A stretch of DNA of 13,493 bases, from NCBI GenBank assembly GCA_945885485.1, contig CAMCYT010000051.1, forward strand, positions 1 through 13,493, read 5' to 3'. This document shows positions 6,673 to 13,493 of the stretch, piece after piece. This DNA is from Prosthecobacter debontii. GTDB taxonomy: Bacteria > Verrucomicrobiota > Verrucomicrobiia > Verrucomicrobiales > Akkermansiaceae. The notes under the pieces were generated by a model. The model was not told the origin of the DNA. It was given only the letters and a program-made list of their open reading frames with translations, and made no database searches. The position numbers and the translations under genes are program-made. How positions within the stretch are numbered: position 1 is the first letter of the stretch; each line of letters begins with the position of its first letter.

Positions 6673-9600
6673 TCAGCGCTGCAGGCGCTCGGCTCCGTAG
6701 TCACCGAAGGGGACCAGCAGATCTCCGTCGGCAGCTAGGGTAATCCGGTCGGTTGCGAGATACCAGGATTGAAAATTCCACTGCTCAGCGGTGTTACTTT
6801 CGGCATCCGCTGCAAAGAGGTTTCTCCAATTGCTCCCGACCAAGGTGCCATCCAACCAACGAAGTGAGTAAGGCATCCACCCCAATTCCAGCTTGGACTC
6901 GGTGACAAAAGTTCCATCCGCACTGAGGACATGACGCTCGACTCCGTTTTCTTTAGCGATGTAAAGACGGCGACCACCGGCAGCGACCACCGAGTAGGCG
7001 GGCACATTGAGGCTGTCGAGGAGGAAGGCATCGACGCCATCGCTGGCACTGACTTGCAGAGTGGTGGATTGATCTTCGATAAAAGTCCGAGTGAAGGCCA
7101 AGAAGCCGGCGGCATCGAGCTCGGCGATGGCGAAGAGTTCCCCGGGCAAGCTGATAGGAGTCCGCAAGATGGGAGTCCCGGAGGACAGGACTTCGATCAC
7201 TTTTGCGAATTGGAATGCTTGGCCATACTCCAGCAAGGTGTCACTGGTCCGGTTCTTCCACTCGGAGACGCCTAACACGATCCGTCCGTCGGCAGCCGCT
7301 TTCGCAACGGTGAGGGTCGTTCCTGGAGGTCCGAGGGGGACCGGTTGGCTGACCTCGGGCGCTTCTGAGTTTGAGGTATCGAAAAGGATCAGTTGCGGGC
7401 TTTTTTCAGCAGTCTCATACGGAAGAGGATACGCGATCTTTGCCATTTTCGACGTCGATGGAGTGGCGGCTTTAGCAAGGGTCTTGACCGAGCTCATCAT
7501 GATAGGGCCACCCCAGCGGTACCAATAGGAATAGCGGTGATCCAGCACCAGAGCGGGGCGGTTCGGCTTGGGCCAGAGCAAGCCATCGCCTGAAATCTGT
7601 GCGCCGGAACCAGGATTCAAAGAGCAGGAACCCAGCAAGGTCAGTGCGGGAGCTGCCGAGGCATCGTAGATGTCGAGGGTGATTTTATTTTCTCCGGAGT
7701 CACCGAAAAGTGGACTCCTGAAATAGAAGGATTGCCCGGACTCGGATTGGCGCAGAATGTAGAGTTTGCCATCGCGGTAGTCCGCTGACTTCACCATGCC
7801 GTCTCCCAGATCGATTTCCGCGAGAATCGACTCGCTCGCATTTGCAGGAGAGACCCGGAGGGTTGCCTTGCCGCCACGAAACAAACGCCCGTCCTCGATC
7901 TGGAACATGTAGTCATTCGCTATCAGCACACGATCCACTGGCCAAGCCAGCGAAACTTCGGACAATATCGCCGGAGCATCGCGGTCCGTGATGTCGGCAT
8001 AAACCAGCACTCGTTGGGAAATGGAAACCACGGTATTTCCGATGAGGCCTGCACGGCGAGCATCGAAGTCGTGGGAAATTTCTCCGCGCAGTCGTAAATC
8101 GCGGGCTACCAGATCGATGTCCAACAAGCGCACCGTCGAGTTCGAATCGCCGGTTTCCTGGTTATAGGACGTTAGAGGAACCAAGGCTAGACCCGCATCG
8201 GGCAGGACTTTCAGCGCTTTTTCATCCCACAGAGCCTCGCTGTAAGAACCCGGAGCACCTAAGTTGATGCGGCGGAGGAGTGTTGGATTCGCCGGATCTG
8301 CGACGTCGAAAAGCGATGCGGCGACGGTGTTTGATTCCCAGCCGATGGAGAACAGTAAATCACCGATAGGCTGCAAATGAGTGGACCAGCCGGGGACTTC
8401 GATATGGCCGGCGACTACGGGATTTTTCGGATCGGCAAGATTCACCACCCACAGTGGGTCGGTTCGCAGGAAAGTGACGATGTAAGCCTTATCACCCGCG
8501 AAGCGGGTGGCGAACAGGCTTTCGCCATTGGCCAGTTCGAGACGTCCGAGACGGGTGTCGGCAGAGGTAGAAGGAGCGACACCTGGCGAGAGGGCGTGGA
8601 AGTTTTCAAGAACGGTGATGGGGGACCAGCTTGTCGTATTGTTGTTCTTTTCAGAAATGGTGGTTAGCACGTCTGCGCTCCACTGCATGCCGAATTTACT
8701 GGTGATACGACCTTCGGTGCGAGTGGGCGGTCCCATCGAAACCAAGCCGCTCGGGCGAATTGCGAAGACCGAGACGTCGGAAACACTCCAATTGCCCGTC
8801 GGATAAACCGCCAGCGCGAGCCAGTCAGGACCCGAGGCAATCAATGGGTTGTAGCCCTCGATCATGGTCTCACCTGCTGCAACTGGAGCTGTGCTAAGAT
8901 CCAGCAACCATTCGGAAAGCCGACTTCTCGCGCTCCAGCTATTCGTAGAAGCGGCATCCGAGTAGTTCCACTCCGTGGTGGCAAGTATCAGGCGGTTACC
9001 CACCATGCGACTATCGGACATGCTGCCGGGAACATCCTGAGTGTAAGTGATTTCGGCTGTTCCGCCGCTGACTTTCACCATATTGATTCGAGTCCATTGC
9101 CCTCCACTATTCGACCAACCTTCGGTGAGGAGAACGACGGTGCGTGCATCTCCTGCGGAACCAGGAAGTAAATAAAGATCTTGCCCGACAGCTGGCAGTC
9201 GCAGTGAAGCGGTAAGATGGGGATCTGCAGGATTCGTCAGATCGAGCACTTGCAGGCCACGAAGCTGGTTGAAAAAATAAACGGTATTTCCATCGATTTT
9301 CCAAATATCCGCTTCCTCCGGGATGCTGGTTAAAAGACTGCCCTTCGCATCACTCATTGCCATAATAGGACTGGCGATGAGTCCACCTGATCGGTTGAAT
9401 CCGGAGCTGGGTGCCATTTTGACTGATCCGAATTTATGCTCTCCCGTGTAAAAACTCGCCGGAAATTTATCACGCGACGCGTTCGCTAAGTCATACAGAC
9501 CCAGTGCCCGCCAACGGATGTTTCTAGCAATGGCCGGACGCTTGGCGCCGATGGTGGGCAGTTTGAAGTTCATCACACCTGCGGTGGCTTTCGCTTGGAT

Positions 9601-9828
9601 GACCTTGCTCCAGCCCCCCTGACTATCAAACATTTGGATCGTCACATTCGCAACCCCCTTCGGGACTTTGACTTTCGCGGACCGCTGATCCGTGGAGAGT
9701 TCCATTTCCAGGAGCTTTCGACCTACGGCTGCCGCTAGCTGACCTGTCGATCCAATGAAAGCGGCAGTGACCAGCAAAAGGCATAAGCGTTGCCAAAAAT
9801 AAAATGAATGTCGAATATGAGGTTTCAT
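6673..9828 (-). CDS. Large secreted protein with Beta_propel-type domain
   Basis: A 1051-residue protein with a signal peptide of about 34 residues ending QLAAA. An N-terminal beta-sandwich-like region (about 38-115) precedes a long propeller region. Two blocks fit the C-terminal beta-propeller family (Pfam Beta_propel, LVIVD-like blades): EEADIWKIDGNTVYFF with NQLRGLQVLDL (171-197), and FLRTDPLWVVNLADPKNP, VVAGHIEVPGW, HLQPIGDLLFSIG (453-496). Blades with DxxDPxNP-type turns continue to about residue 630. The remaining 400 residues have further propeller-like strands (for example SVVAAGGRRLYIAKENGV) but no motif I can name. No catalytic residues or C-terminal anchor are evident, so it is probably an extracellular or periplasmic binding scaffold. 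The ATG lies 12 bp past repeat copy D, without a Shine-Dalgarno sequence, just after the stop codon of a mini-ORF in that repeat. Confidence 0.85.
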   Translation of the reverse strand: MKPHIRHSFYFWQRLCLLLVTAAFIGSTGQLAAAVGRKLLEMELSTDQRSAKVKVPKGVANVTIQMFDSQGGWSKVIQAKATAGVMNFKLPTIGAKRPAIARNIRWRALGLYDLANASRDKFPASFYTGEHKFGSVKMAPSSGFNRSGGLIASPIMAMSDAKGSLLTSIPEEADIWKIDGNTVYFFNQLRGLQVLDLTNPADPHLTASLRLPAVGQDLYLLPGSAGDARTVVLLTEGWSNSGGQWTRINMVKVSGGTAEITYTQDVPGSMSDSRMVGNRLILATTEWNYSDAASTNSWSARSRLSEWLLDLSTAPVAAGETMIEGYNPLIASGPDWLALAVYPTGNWSVSDVSVFAIRPSGLVSMGPPTRTEGRITSKFGMQWSADVLTTISEKNNNTTSWSPITVLENFHALSPGVAPSTSADTRLGRLELANGESLFATRFAGDKAYIVTFLRTDPLWVVNLADPKNPVVAGHIEVPGWSTHLQPIGDLLFSIGWESNTVAASLFDVADPANPTLLRRINLGAPGSYSEALWDEKALKVLPDAGLALVPLTSYNQETGDSNSTVRLLDIDLVARDLRLRGEISHDFDARRAGLIGNTVVSISQRVLVYADITDRDAPAILSEVSLAWPVDRVLIANDYMFQIEDGRLFRGGKATLRVSPANASESILAEIDLGDGMVKSADYRDGKLYILRQSESGQSFYFRSPLFGDSGENKITLDIYDASAAPALTLLGSCSLNPGSGAQISGDGLLWPKPNRPALVLDHRYSYWYRWGGPIMMSSVKTLAKAATPSTSKMAKIAYPLPYETAEKSPQLILFDTSNSEAPEVSQPVPLGPPGTTLTVAKAAADGRIVLGVSEWKNRTSDTLLEYGQAFQFAKVIEVLSSGTPILRTPISLPGELFAIAELDAAGFLAFTRTFIEDQSTTLQVSASDGVDAFLLDSLNVPAYSVVAAGGRRLYIAKENGVERHVLSADGTFVTESKLELGWMPYSLRWLDGTLVGSNWRNLFAADAESNTAEQWNFQSWYLATDRITLAADGDLLVPFGDYGAERLQR

Positions 9829-9839
9829 TATTAGTTGTT

Positions 9840-9915
9840 AATGCTGGGAATTTGCTTTTTCACCTGAGGCGGAGAATACATTGGAGAGCCGGTCTGGGAA
9901 GAAAAAAAAAGGGGG
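9840..9915 (-). repeat. Junction repeat copy D (likely carries a promoter)
   Basis: Same repeat: AATGCTGGGAATTTGCTTTT, CACCTGAGGCGGAGAATACA, TTGGAGAGCCGGTCTGGGAA, then a long A-run and GGGGG. Here both heptamers are CTGGGAA (9844 and 9894) instead of CTAGGAA, so both changed the same way. It fills almost all the space between the terminator of the phytase gene and the ATG at 9828. If that terminator works, the promoter of the 1051-residue gene must lie here. TTCCCA, 16 bp, TATTCT on the gene strand is the best -35/-10 candidate, though a poor match. Confidence 0.85.
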
Positions 9916-9940
9916 TTTTGTCATTGCGGAAAATGACCCC
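9902..9940 (-). terminator. Intrinsic terminator of the phytase gene
   Basis: On the minus strand a stem forms from GGGGTCATT and AATGAC plus CCCC (loop TTCCGC, with an AAAA bulge on the 3' side), followed directly by nine T residues (9910-9902). It starts 15 bp past the phytase stop codon. This is the best rho-independent terminator in the window. Confidence 0.72.
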
Positions 9941-9955
9941 AGAGAGGCGATCTAA

Positions 9956-11017
9956 CTACAGGGATTCGGAGGGGAAAGCGAATAGCCAGAAGTTGCGGCC
10001 CGAGCTATTCATGACAACCAGCAAGCCATTTGGGAATTTGGGGCCTAGTGGCTTTTCTGTGACCTCGATACCGTCCGTTTCATCCGCGGTGGTTTCCATT
10101 ACGGCAATGGGAGAGTCCGCGCTCTTTTCGGCATTTTCAAAGATGTAATACTTACTCCCGCCGATGATCTGATCGGTGCAGACGGATAGGGTCTTTCCGC
10201 CCAGCGGATAGAAACCGACGCCTTCCCTATCACCTCTCCACCCCGCCTTCCCGAACACATTTACTTCCTTGTCAGCTCCGGGTGCGTCGGGATCGGCCTT
10301 CCATACTCGATACCCAAACCCTTCGTCGCTGTAGACCACCAAGCTGGCTTTATCATCGACGGCTATGGACTCGATCTCGCCTACGCCGCTCCAGCTTCCC
10401 AGCACGCGCACCATTTCCAGGTTGACCTTGCCATTCGCTGCCGGCGCCAGACGATACTGACCGAGATATCCGCTTTTGGGCCCGGTCTTTCTACTGACGA
10501 AGGCATAAACCGATCCATCCGCTGGCCGCTTGTATAATGCAATTCCCATCGGCTCGGAAGCTCGCCCTGTTTCGCCTCTGAAAACGGAGGTGTCATCACC
10601 GGTGATATCGGAAAGTGTTCCCTGCTTCTTGTCGATCTTGAAGATCACCAAGCGCTTCTTGTTGCGTTCGGTGGCGACGGCAATATCTGTCTCTTCACCG
10701 TTGATCTTCAGGCCATACTCGACATCCACGTTGTTAGGCCTGTCAAGATTGAGTATCTTCTGACGGGTCTTCCCATCGAGATCGAAAACATAAATGCCCC
10801 CCTTTGCTGCATCTTTGCCCTTATCAGTCCCGATGATCAGGCTCTTGGATGCATCCGCCGGATTGATCCAGATCGCGGGATCGTCGGCATCATGGGCGAC
10901 GGCTTCTGTCTGCACGGCTGGAGCTATCTTGATAGCTTTAGTGTCGGCAGAGATATGGCCTGCACTCAAAAGGAATAAAAGCGAGATACTTGTTTTTGCT
11001 ACGGCGGAATTAGTCAT
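9956..11017 (-). CDS. Secreted beta-propeller phytase (3-phytase)
   Basis: A 353-residue protein, the usual length for beta-propeller phytases, with a signal peptide of about 24 residues (ending HISA). Family motifs in order: AHDADDPAIWINP (41-53), GTDKG (63-67) and GGIYVFDLDGK (73-83), RPNNVDVEYG (93-102), EIESIAVDD (214-222), YSDEGFGYRVWKADPDAP (229-246), DREGVGFY (263-270), DETDGIEV (312-319) and FPNGLLVVMN (328-337). The many Asp/Glu residues in these loops are the Ca2+ sites lining the central channel in characterised members. These enzymes release phosphate from phytate outside the cell or in the periplasm. The gene follows decayed repeat copy E and ends at a good terminator, so it looks like a single-gene unit. 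No Shine-Dalgarno sequence precedes the ATG. Confidence 0.93.
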   Translation of the reverse strand: MTNSAVAKTSISLLFLLSAGHISADTKAIKIAPAVQTEAVAHDADDPAIWINPADASKSLIIGTDKGKDAAKGGIYVFDLDGKTRQKILNLDRPNNVDVEYGLKINGEETDIAVATERNKKRLVIFKIDKKQGTLSDITGDDTSVFRGETGRASEPMGIALYKRPADGSVYAFVSRKTGPKSGYLGQYRLAPAANGKVNLEMVRVLGSWSGVGEIESIAVDDKASLVVYSDEGFGYRVWKADPDAPGADKEVNVFGKAGWRGDREGVGFYPLGGKTLSVCTDQIIGGSKYYIFENAEKSADSPIAVMETTADETDGIEVTEKPLGPKFPNGLLVVMNSSGRNFWLFAFPSESL

Positions 11018-11057
11018 TTGTTTGAGAACTTGAGGGAGTCTGGGTTCGATAGACGCT

Positions 11058-11132
11058 TATTGTTAGGAAATTGCTTTTAAGGCGAAGGCCGTTGATAAAG
11101 CTCATGTGAGGACCGGAGGGCGGGGAAATGGG
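11058..11132 (-). repeat. Junction repeat copy E (decayed)
   Basis: A weak fifth copy: TGTTAGGAAATTGCTTTTAA matches the first block and GAGGACCGGAGGGCGGGGAA matches the GAGAGCCGGTCTGGGAA block, with the same order and spacing, but the central GGAGAATACA block is not recognisable. It ends 40 bp before the phytase ATG. At its upstream edge ATGGGT (11128-11133) and ACCCAT (11140-11145) form a perfect 6-bp hairpin followed on the gene strand by TTTCC, like the hairpin beside copy B. Confidence 0.5.
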
Positions 11133-11137
11133 TCGTT

Positions 11138-11302
11138 TCACCCATGACGTTCCTCGACAACCTGAGCAATGCGAGGCGTGTCTCGTAAGATACCCGAATG
11201 TTCCATTTTTCCATGGCCGAGAGGGAAGGATATCACCCCTTTCGGAGGCAGGGCCGGATATCTTTGTAAGTGCACATGACTGAAGGCCTGCCCCTTGGTC
11301 AT
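11138..11302 (-). CDS. Possible 54-residue ORF or gene remnant
   Basis: From the ATG at 11302 to the TGA at 11138, 54 codons with blocks such as GVISFPLGHGKMEHSG and ILRDTPRIAQVVEE. I do not recognise it. It lies between the ThuA-like gene and repeat copy E, and its stop falls within the hairpin edge of that repeat, the position a gene end takes at copy A. No signal peptide, no Shine-Dalgarno sequence, and third-position GC appears lower than in neighbouring genes. It may be a small gene, the remnant of a decayed gene, or chance. Confidence 0.25.
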   Translation of the reverse strand: MTKGQAFSHVHLQRYPALPPKGVISFPLGHGKMEHSGILRDTPRIAQVVEERHG

Positions 11303-11324
11303 GGGTGTTTCATTCCGTGAGTTA

Positions 11325-12260
11325 TTACTGCTTTGGCAGCGGCACCTTGGCTTTTGGAGCGGGTTTTGGGTCAAGGTTCTGTTTCAAATCTTCCTCGGTG
11401 ACAACGGACTCCACGCCATTGGCGGGAACAGCCGCTTTCGCGGTCCAGAGGATCGCGTTGAGCACCAGCTTTCGTTGATCGTTGTTTGCCCAGCCCTTGT
11501 GAAAATGGCCGCCGGTGAAGCCAAAGCCGCGACCTCCGCCAGCCCGCTCCGCTGCCCACGCGACGTGTTGCGGGACCTTGTTCGCCACATCCTTTCGGAC
11601 ATCGGGATTTCCCGAGCGCTCTCCATCAGGACGACTCATGGTGGAGTCCGGTGGCACTGCGGATAAGATCGGCGTCACCGACGCCATGCCCTCGCGGAAA
11701 CGCATGTGGAAATACCACTCGTCGTTCGTTGAAAAGGATTGCACGCCGCTGGTGATCGGATGCTTGGGTAACTTCGTGAAGTCCGCCTGCCAGTGTGGAT
11801 TCACACTCCAACCCGGTTCGCAGTATCCCCCCATCCAATCCAAGAACTCAGCCTCGCCCTTGTCCTTGGGAACCTCGGTTGCCCAATGCAACGCCATAAA
11901 ACCACAGCCACGCTTCATTTCCGCAGAGAGCTGCTGAAGGTGATCCCCCTGCAATGCCGGATGCATGGTAAACCCATCCGCATAGATCAAAATCGTGTCA
12001 GCAGATTTAATCTCTGCTTCCACAGGCCATTCCGCATTCAAATGCACCTTCACATCCACCAAATCTGGCACCCCTGCCCTGAGACATTTCGCCAACAACA
12101 GGACGCCCGCATTGTGTTCGTGCGCTCCGGGGCCGTGGCTCGGCTTTCCCGCAATGAGCACGATGTTCTTTTTCTCAGCGGCATGTGCAGAGAACTGAAA
12201 GAGCGCCAATCCAAAGATGATCGAGAGCTTGGGGAGAGAGGTGTGAAATGAATGTTTCAT
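11325..12260 (-). CDS. Secreted ThuA-like domain protein
   Basis: A 311-residue protein with a signal peptide of about 27 residues (ending FSAHA), then a ThuA-like (class I glutamine amidotransferase-like) domain at about 31-275: KNIVLIAGKPSHGPGAHEH (31-49), CGFMALHWATEV (119-130), DEWYF (180-184), GGRGFGFTGGHFHKGW (242-257) and RKLVLNAILWTAKAAVP (263-279). The domain is named after a trehalose-utilisation protein. Secreted versions are abundant in Planctomycetes and Verrucomicrobia, often beside oxidoreductases or heme proteins; the biochemical role is mostly undefined, perhaps sugar or glycoside processing. The tail (281-311) is Pro/Lys-rich and ends KVPLPKQ, nearly the same as the QVPLPKK end of the upstream heme protein. 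It starts 47 bp after that gene, suggesting one transcript. Confidence 0.9.
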   Translation of the reverse strand: MKHSFHTSLPKLSIIFGLALFQFSAHAAEKKNIVLIAGKPSHGPGAHEHNAGVLLLAKCLRAGVPDLVDVKVHLNAEWPVEAEIKSADTILIYADGFTMHPALQGDHLQQLSAEMKRGCGFMALHWATEVPKDKGEAEFLDWMGGYCEPGWSVNPHWQADFTKLPKHPITSGVQSFSTNDEWYFHMRFREGMASVTPILSAVPPDSTMSRPDGERSGNPDVRKDVANKVPQHVAWAAERAGGGRGFGFTGGHFHKGWANNDQRKLVLNAILWTAKAAVPANGVESVVTEEDLKQNLDPKPAPKAKVPLPKQ

Positions 12261-12307
12261 GGTTGCGAGTGTGATGTTTTAGATCCAGAAGATGGTGTTT
12301 AGTGGTG

Positions 12308-13493
12308 TCACTTCTTGGGCAGAGGCACTTGCGCGGGGGTGCGGAGGTAGGCGATGAGGTCGCGGACTTCGTCATCCTTGAGGGTTTTGAGCAAGCCCTC
12401 AGGCATCATCGAAACCGGAGATTTCTCGCGGGAAAGGATCTCGGATTTGGTGACGATGCTGTCCTGCCCCACAAGGCGGAGCGTGAGCTGTTGGTTGTCT
12501 TCAGCGACGACCGTGCCAGAGAGGGTGCGGCCATCGCGAGTGGTGACGATCACGAGTTGATAACTCTCTTGCATGACCTCGCTGGGGTTGAGAATCTGCG
12601 AGAGGATGTAGTCGAGGTCGGCGCGATTTGAGCCGGTAAGCTCGGGGCCGATGATGCCGCCTGCGCCGTAGAGTTTGTGGCAGGCCATGCAGGTGCGCTC
12701 ATAGATGGCGCGGCCCTTACCTGTGTCGGCTTTGGCAATTTCGGCATCGGTTAGCATGGCTTTATACTTCGCCATCTCGGCCTGCTTGTCGCTAGCGAGC
12801 TGAGTGATGGGACCCCAAAACTCGACGAACGATGGCCCGAGCACGCGGTAGAGTTGGCGGGCATCAGAGGCGGTGACATCGGTCTTTGGAATGGTGTTAT
12901 TTTTCAACGCAGCGACCAAGGCGCTCGCGTTGCTGCGGCGTGTGGAGAGCGTGAGCACAACCTCGGCTTTCTCGGCAGCGGAGAGCGTAGCGTAGCGTTT
13001 GATCAATGTCGGCGCGACCTGCGGAGCATCGAACGAAGCCAGTGCGCGGATGGCATCGCGGCGGATGGCGGGTTCATCGAGCAGCGGCATCACCACCGGG
13101 AGAGCGGCAGCATACGCATCGCGGGCAAAGGCGGTTAGGATTTGTCGGCGACGCTCAAGGGGTGCCGCGGTGTCCTTGAGCACGGCAAGCTGCGCATCTG
13201 CGGCTTTGGCATCGCCAAACAGCTGACCAATTTGTGCGGTCAAGTCGGCGAGCTTGGCATCTTTGGTTGCGTCAAGCGCGGCAAAGGCTTCGTCCCAGTT
13301 TTTCGGCTTCGTGACCCCATTGCGGCCCAGTGATTTGAGCCCATCACGCACGCCTTCTAAAAGCTGGAGACGCAGGGCGAGATCGGTGTTACTCAGCAGT
13401 GCGGCGGCCACGGGTTCGAGCTGTTTGGCAGCGATGGCGCGGCGGGCGATGTATGGCACGAGCAGCGGGATCTTGCTTTGCGTGGCGAGTGCC
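12308..13493 (-). CDS. Heme-binding (c-type) protein, Verrucomicrobium/Pirellula type, C-terminal part
   Basis: The frame is open to the window edge (ALATQSKIPLL precedes the internal GTG at 13459), so at least 394 C-terminal residues are visible and the N terminus is outside. The first 230 residues are Ala/Leu-rich paired helices, HEAT-like (for example RRDAIRALASFDAPQVAPTL). Then comes a cytochrome c region with the heme motif CMACH (12691-12677), KLYGAGGIIGPELTGSNR, LDYILSQILNPSEV and a beta section (TTRDGRTLSGTVVAEDNQQL). SMMPEGLL supplies a Met that could be the axial heme ligand, and DDEVRDLIAYLRTP ends the domain. This is the putative heme-binding domain (TIGR02603 type), usually at the C terminus of very large secreted proteins with a dehydrogenase-like propeller. 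Probably a periplasmic electron-transfer or sugar-oxidising protein. Confidence 0.9.
   Translation of the reverse strand, partial: ALATQSKIPLLVPYIARRAIAAKQLEPVAAALLSNTDLALRLQLLEGVRDGLKSLGRNGVTKPKNWDEAFAALDATKDAKLADLTAQIGQLFGDAKAADAQLAVLKDTAAPLERRRQILTAFARDAYAAALPVVMPLLDEPAIRRDAIRALASFDAPQVAPTLIKRYATLSAAEKAEVVLTLSTRRSNASALVAALKNNTIPKTDVTASDARQLYRVLGPSFVEFWGPITQLASDKQAEMAKYKAMLTDAEIAKADTGKGRAIYERTCMACHKLYGAGGIIGPELTGSNRADLDYILSQILNPSEVMQESYQLVIVTTRDGRTLSGTVVAEDNQQLTLRLVGQDSIVTKSEILSREKSPVSMMPEGLLKTLKDDEVRDLIAYLRTPAQVPLPKK

Noticed and set aside
7091..7528. 145-codon + strand ORF
   Set aside because: It lies opposite the propeller gene, whose frame is clearly the coding one; no recognisable domain.
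3772..9915. Integron gene-cassette array with attC sites
   Set aside because: The repeat lacks the GTTRRRY and RYYYAAC core sites and the paired L/R box symmetry of attC, and no integrase is in the window. The cassette-like layout is real but needs another explanation.
3772..11132. CRISPR array
   Set aside because: Repeats are separated by 0.8-3.3 kb containing whole genes, not by short uniform spacers.

Overview
The window looks like a piece of chromosome from a Verrucomicrobiota bacterium, most likely near Luteolibacter or other Verrucomicrobiaceae; this is inference from gene families, not from a marker gene. The evidence is a Pirellula/Verrucomicrobium-type heme-binding C-terminal domain beside a secreted ThuA-like protein, a PEP-CTERM protein with a poly-Arg tail, many exported proteins, a GGGAGCGCGGGC-type palindromic repeat, and start codons without Shine-Dalgarno sequences. 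Every supported gene is on the minus strand, so transcription runs from high to low coordinates.

Layout in transcription order. (1) 13493-11325: the 3' part of a large c-type cytochrome protein with a HEAT-like region, followed 47 bp later by a secreted ThuA-like protein. These look like one transcription unit. (2) 11302-2124: a run of secreted or accessory proteins: a beta-propeller phytase, a 1051-residue protein with a Beta_propel-type domain, a subtilisin-like PEP-CTERM protease, a DUF3050 (heme-oxygenase-fold) protein and an OpgG/OpgD-type periplasmic glucan protein. A weak 54-codon ORF precedes the phytase. (3) 2123-1691: a gene-free stretch holding an 85-bp palindromic repeat. (4) 1690-591: two small lipoproteins, a four-EF-hand protein followed by an L,D-transpeptidase. 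(5) 423-1: the N-terminal part of an AT-richer patatin-like lipase, cut by the window edge.

The most unusual structure is a family of about 70-bp repeats, four clear copies (3772-3845, 4606-4680, 6583-6653, 9840-9915) and one decayed copy (11058-11132). They lie in the same orientation at every gene junction of block 2. Each is immediately upstream of a gene, and one gene has its start codon in one copy and its stop codon in the next. At 9902-9940 a good intrinsic terminator closes the phytase unit, and only about 73 bp, nearly all repeat, remains before the next start codon. The repeat is therefore likely to carry a promoter. The genes it separates are functionally unrelated but mostly exported. 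I read this as a reused promoter/leader module or a cassette-like modular array; it lacks the core sites of integron attC elements.

Functionally the window is about the cell envelope and outside the cell: phosphate release from phytate, extracellular proteolysis, beta-1,2-glucan handling, peptidoglycan cross-linking, and sugar or polymer oxidation through a heme protein plus ThuA pair.
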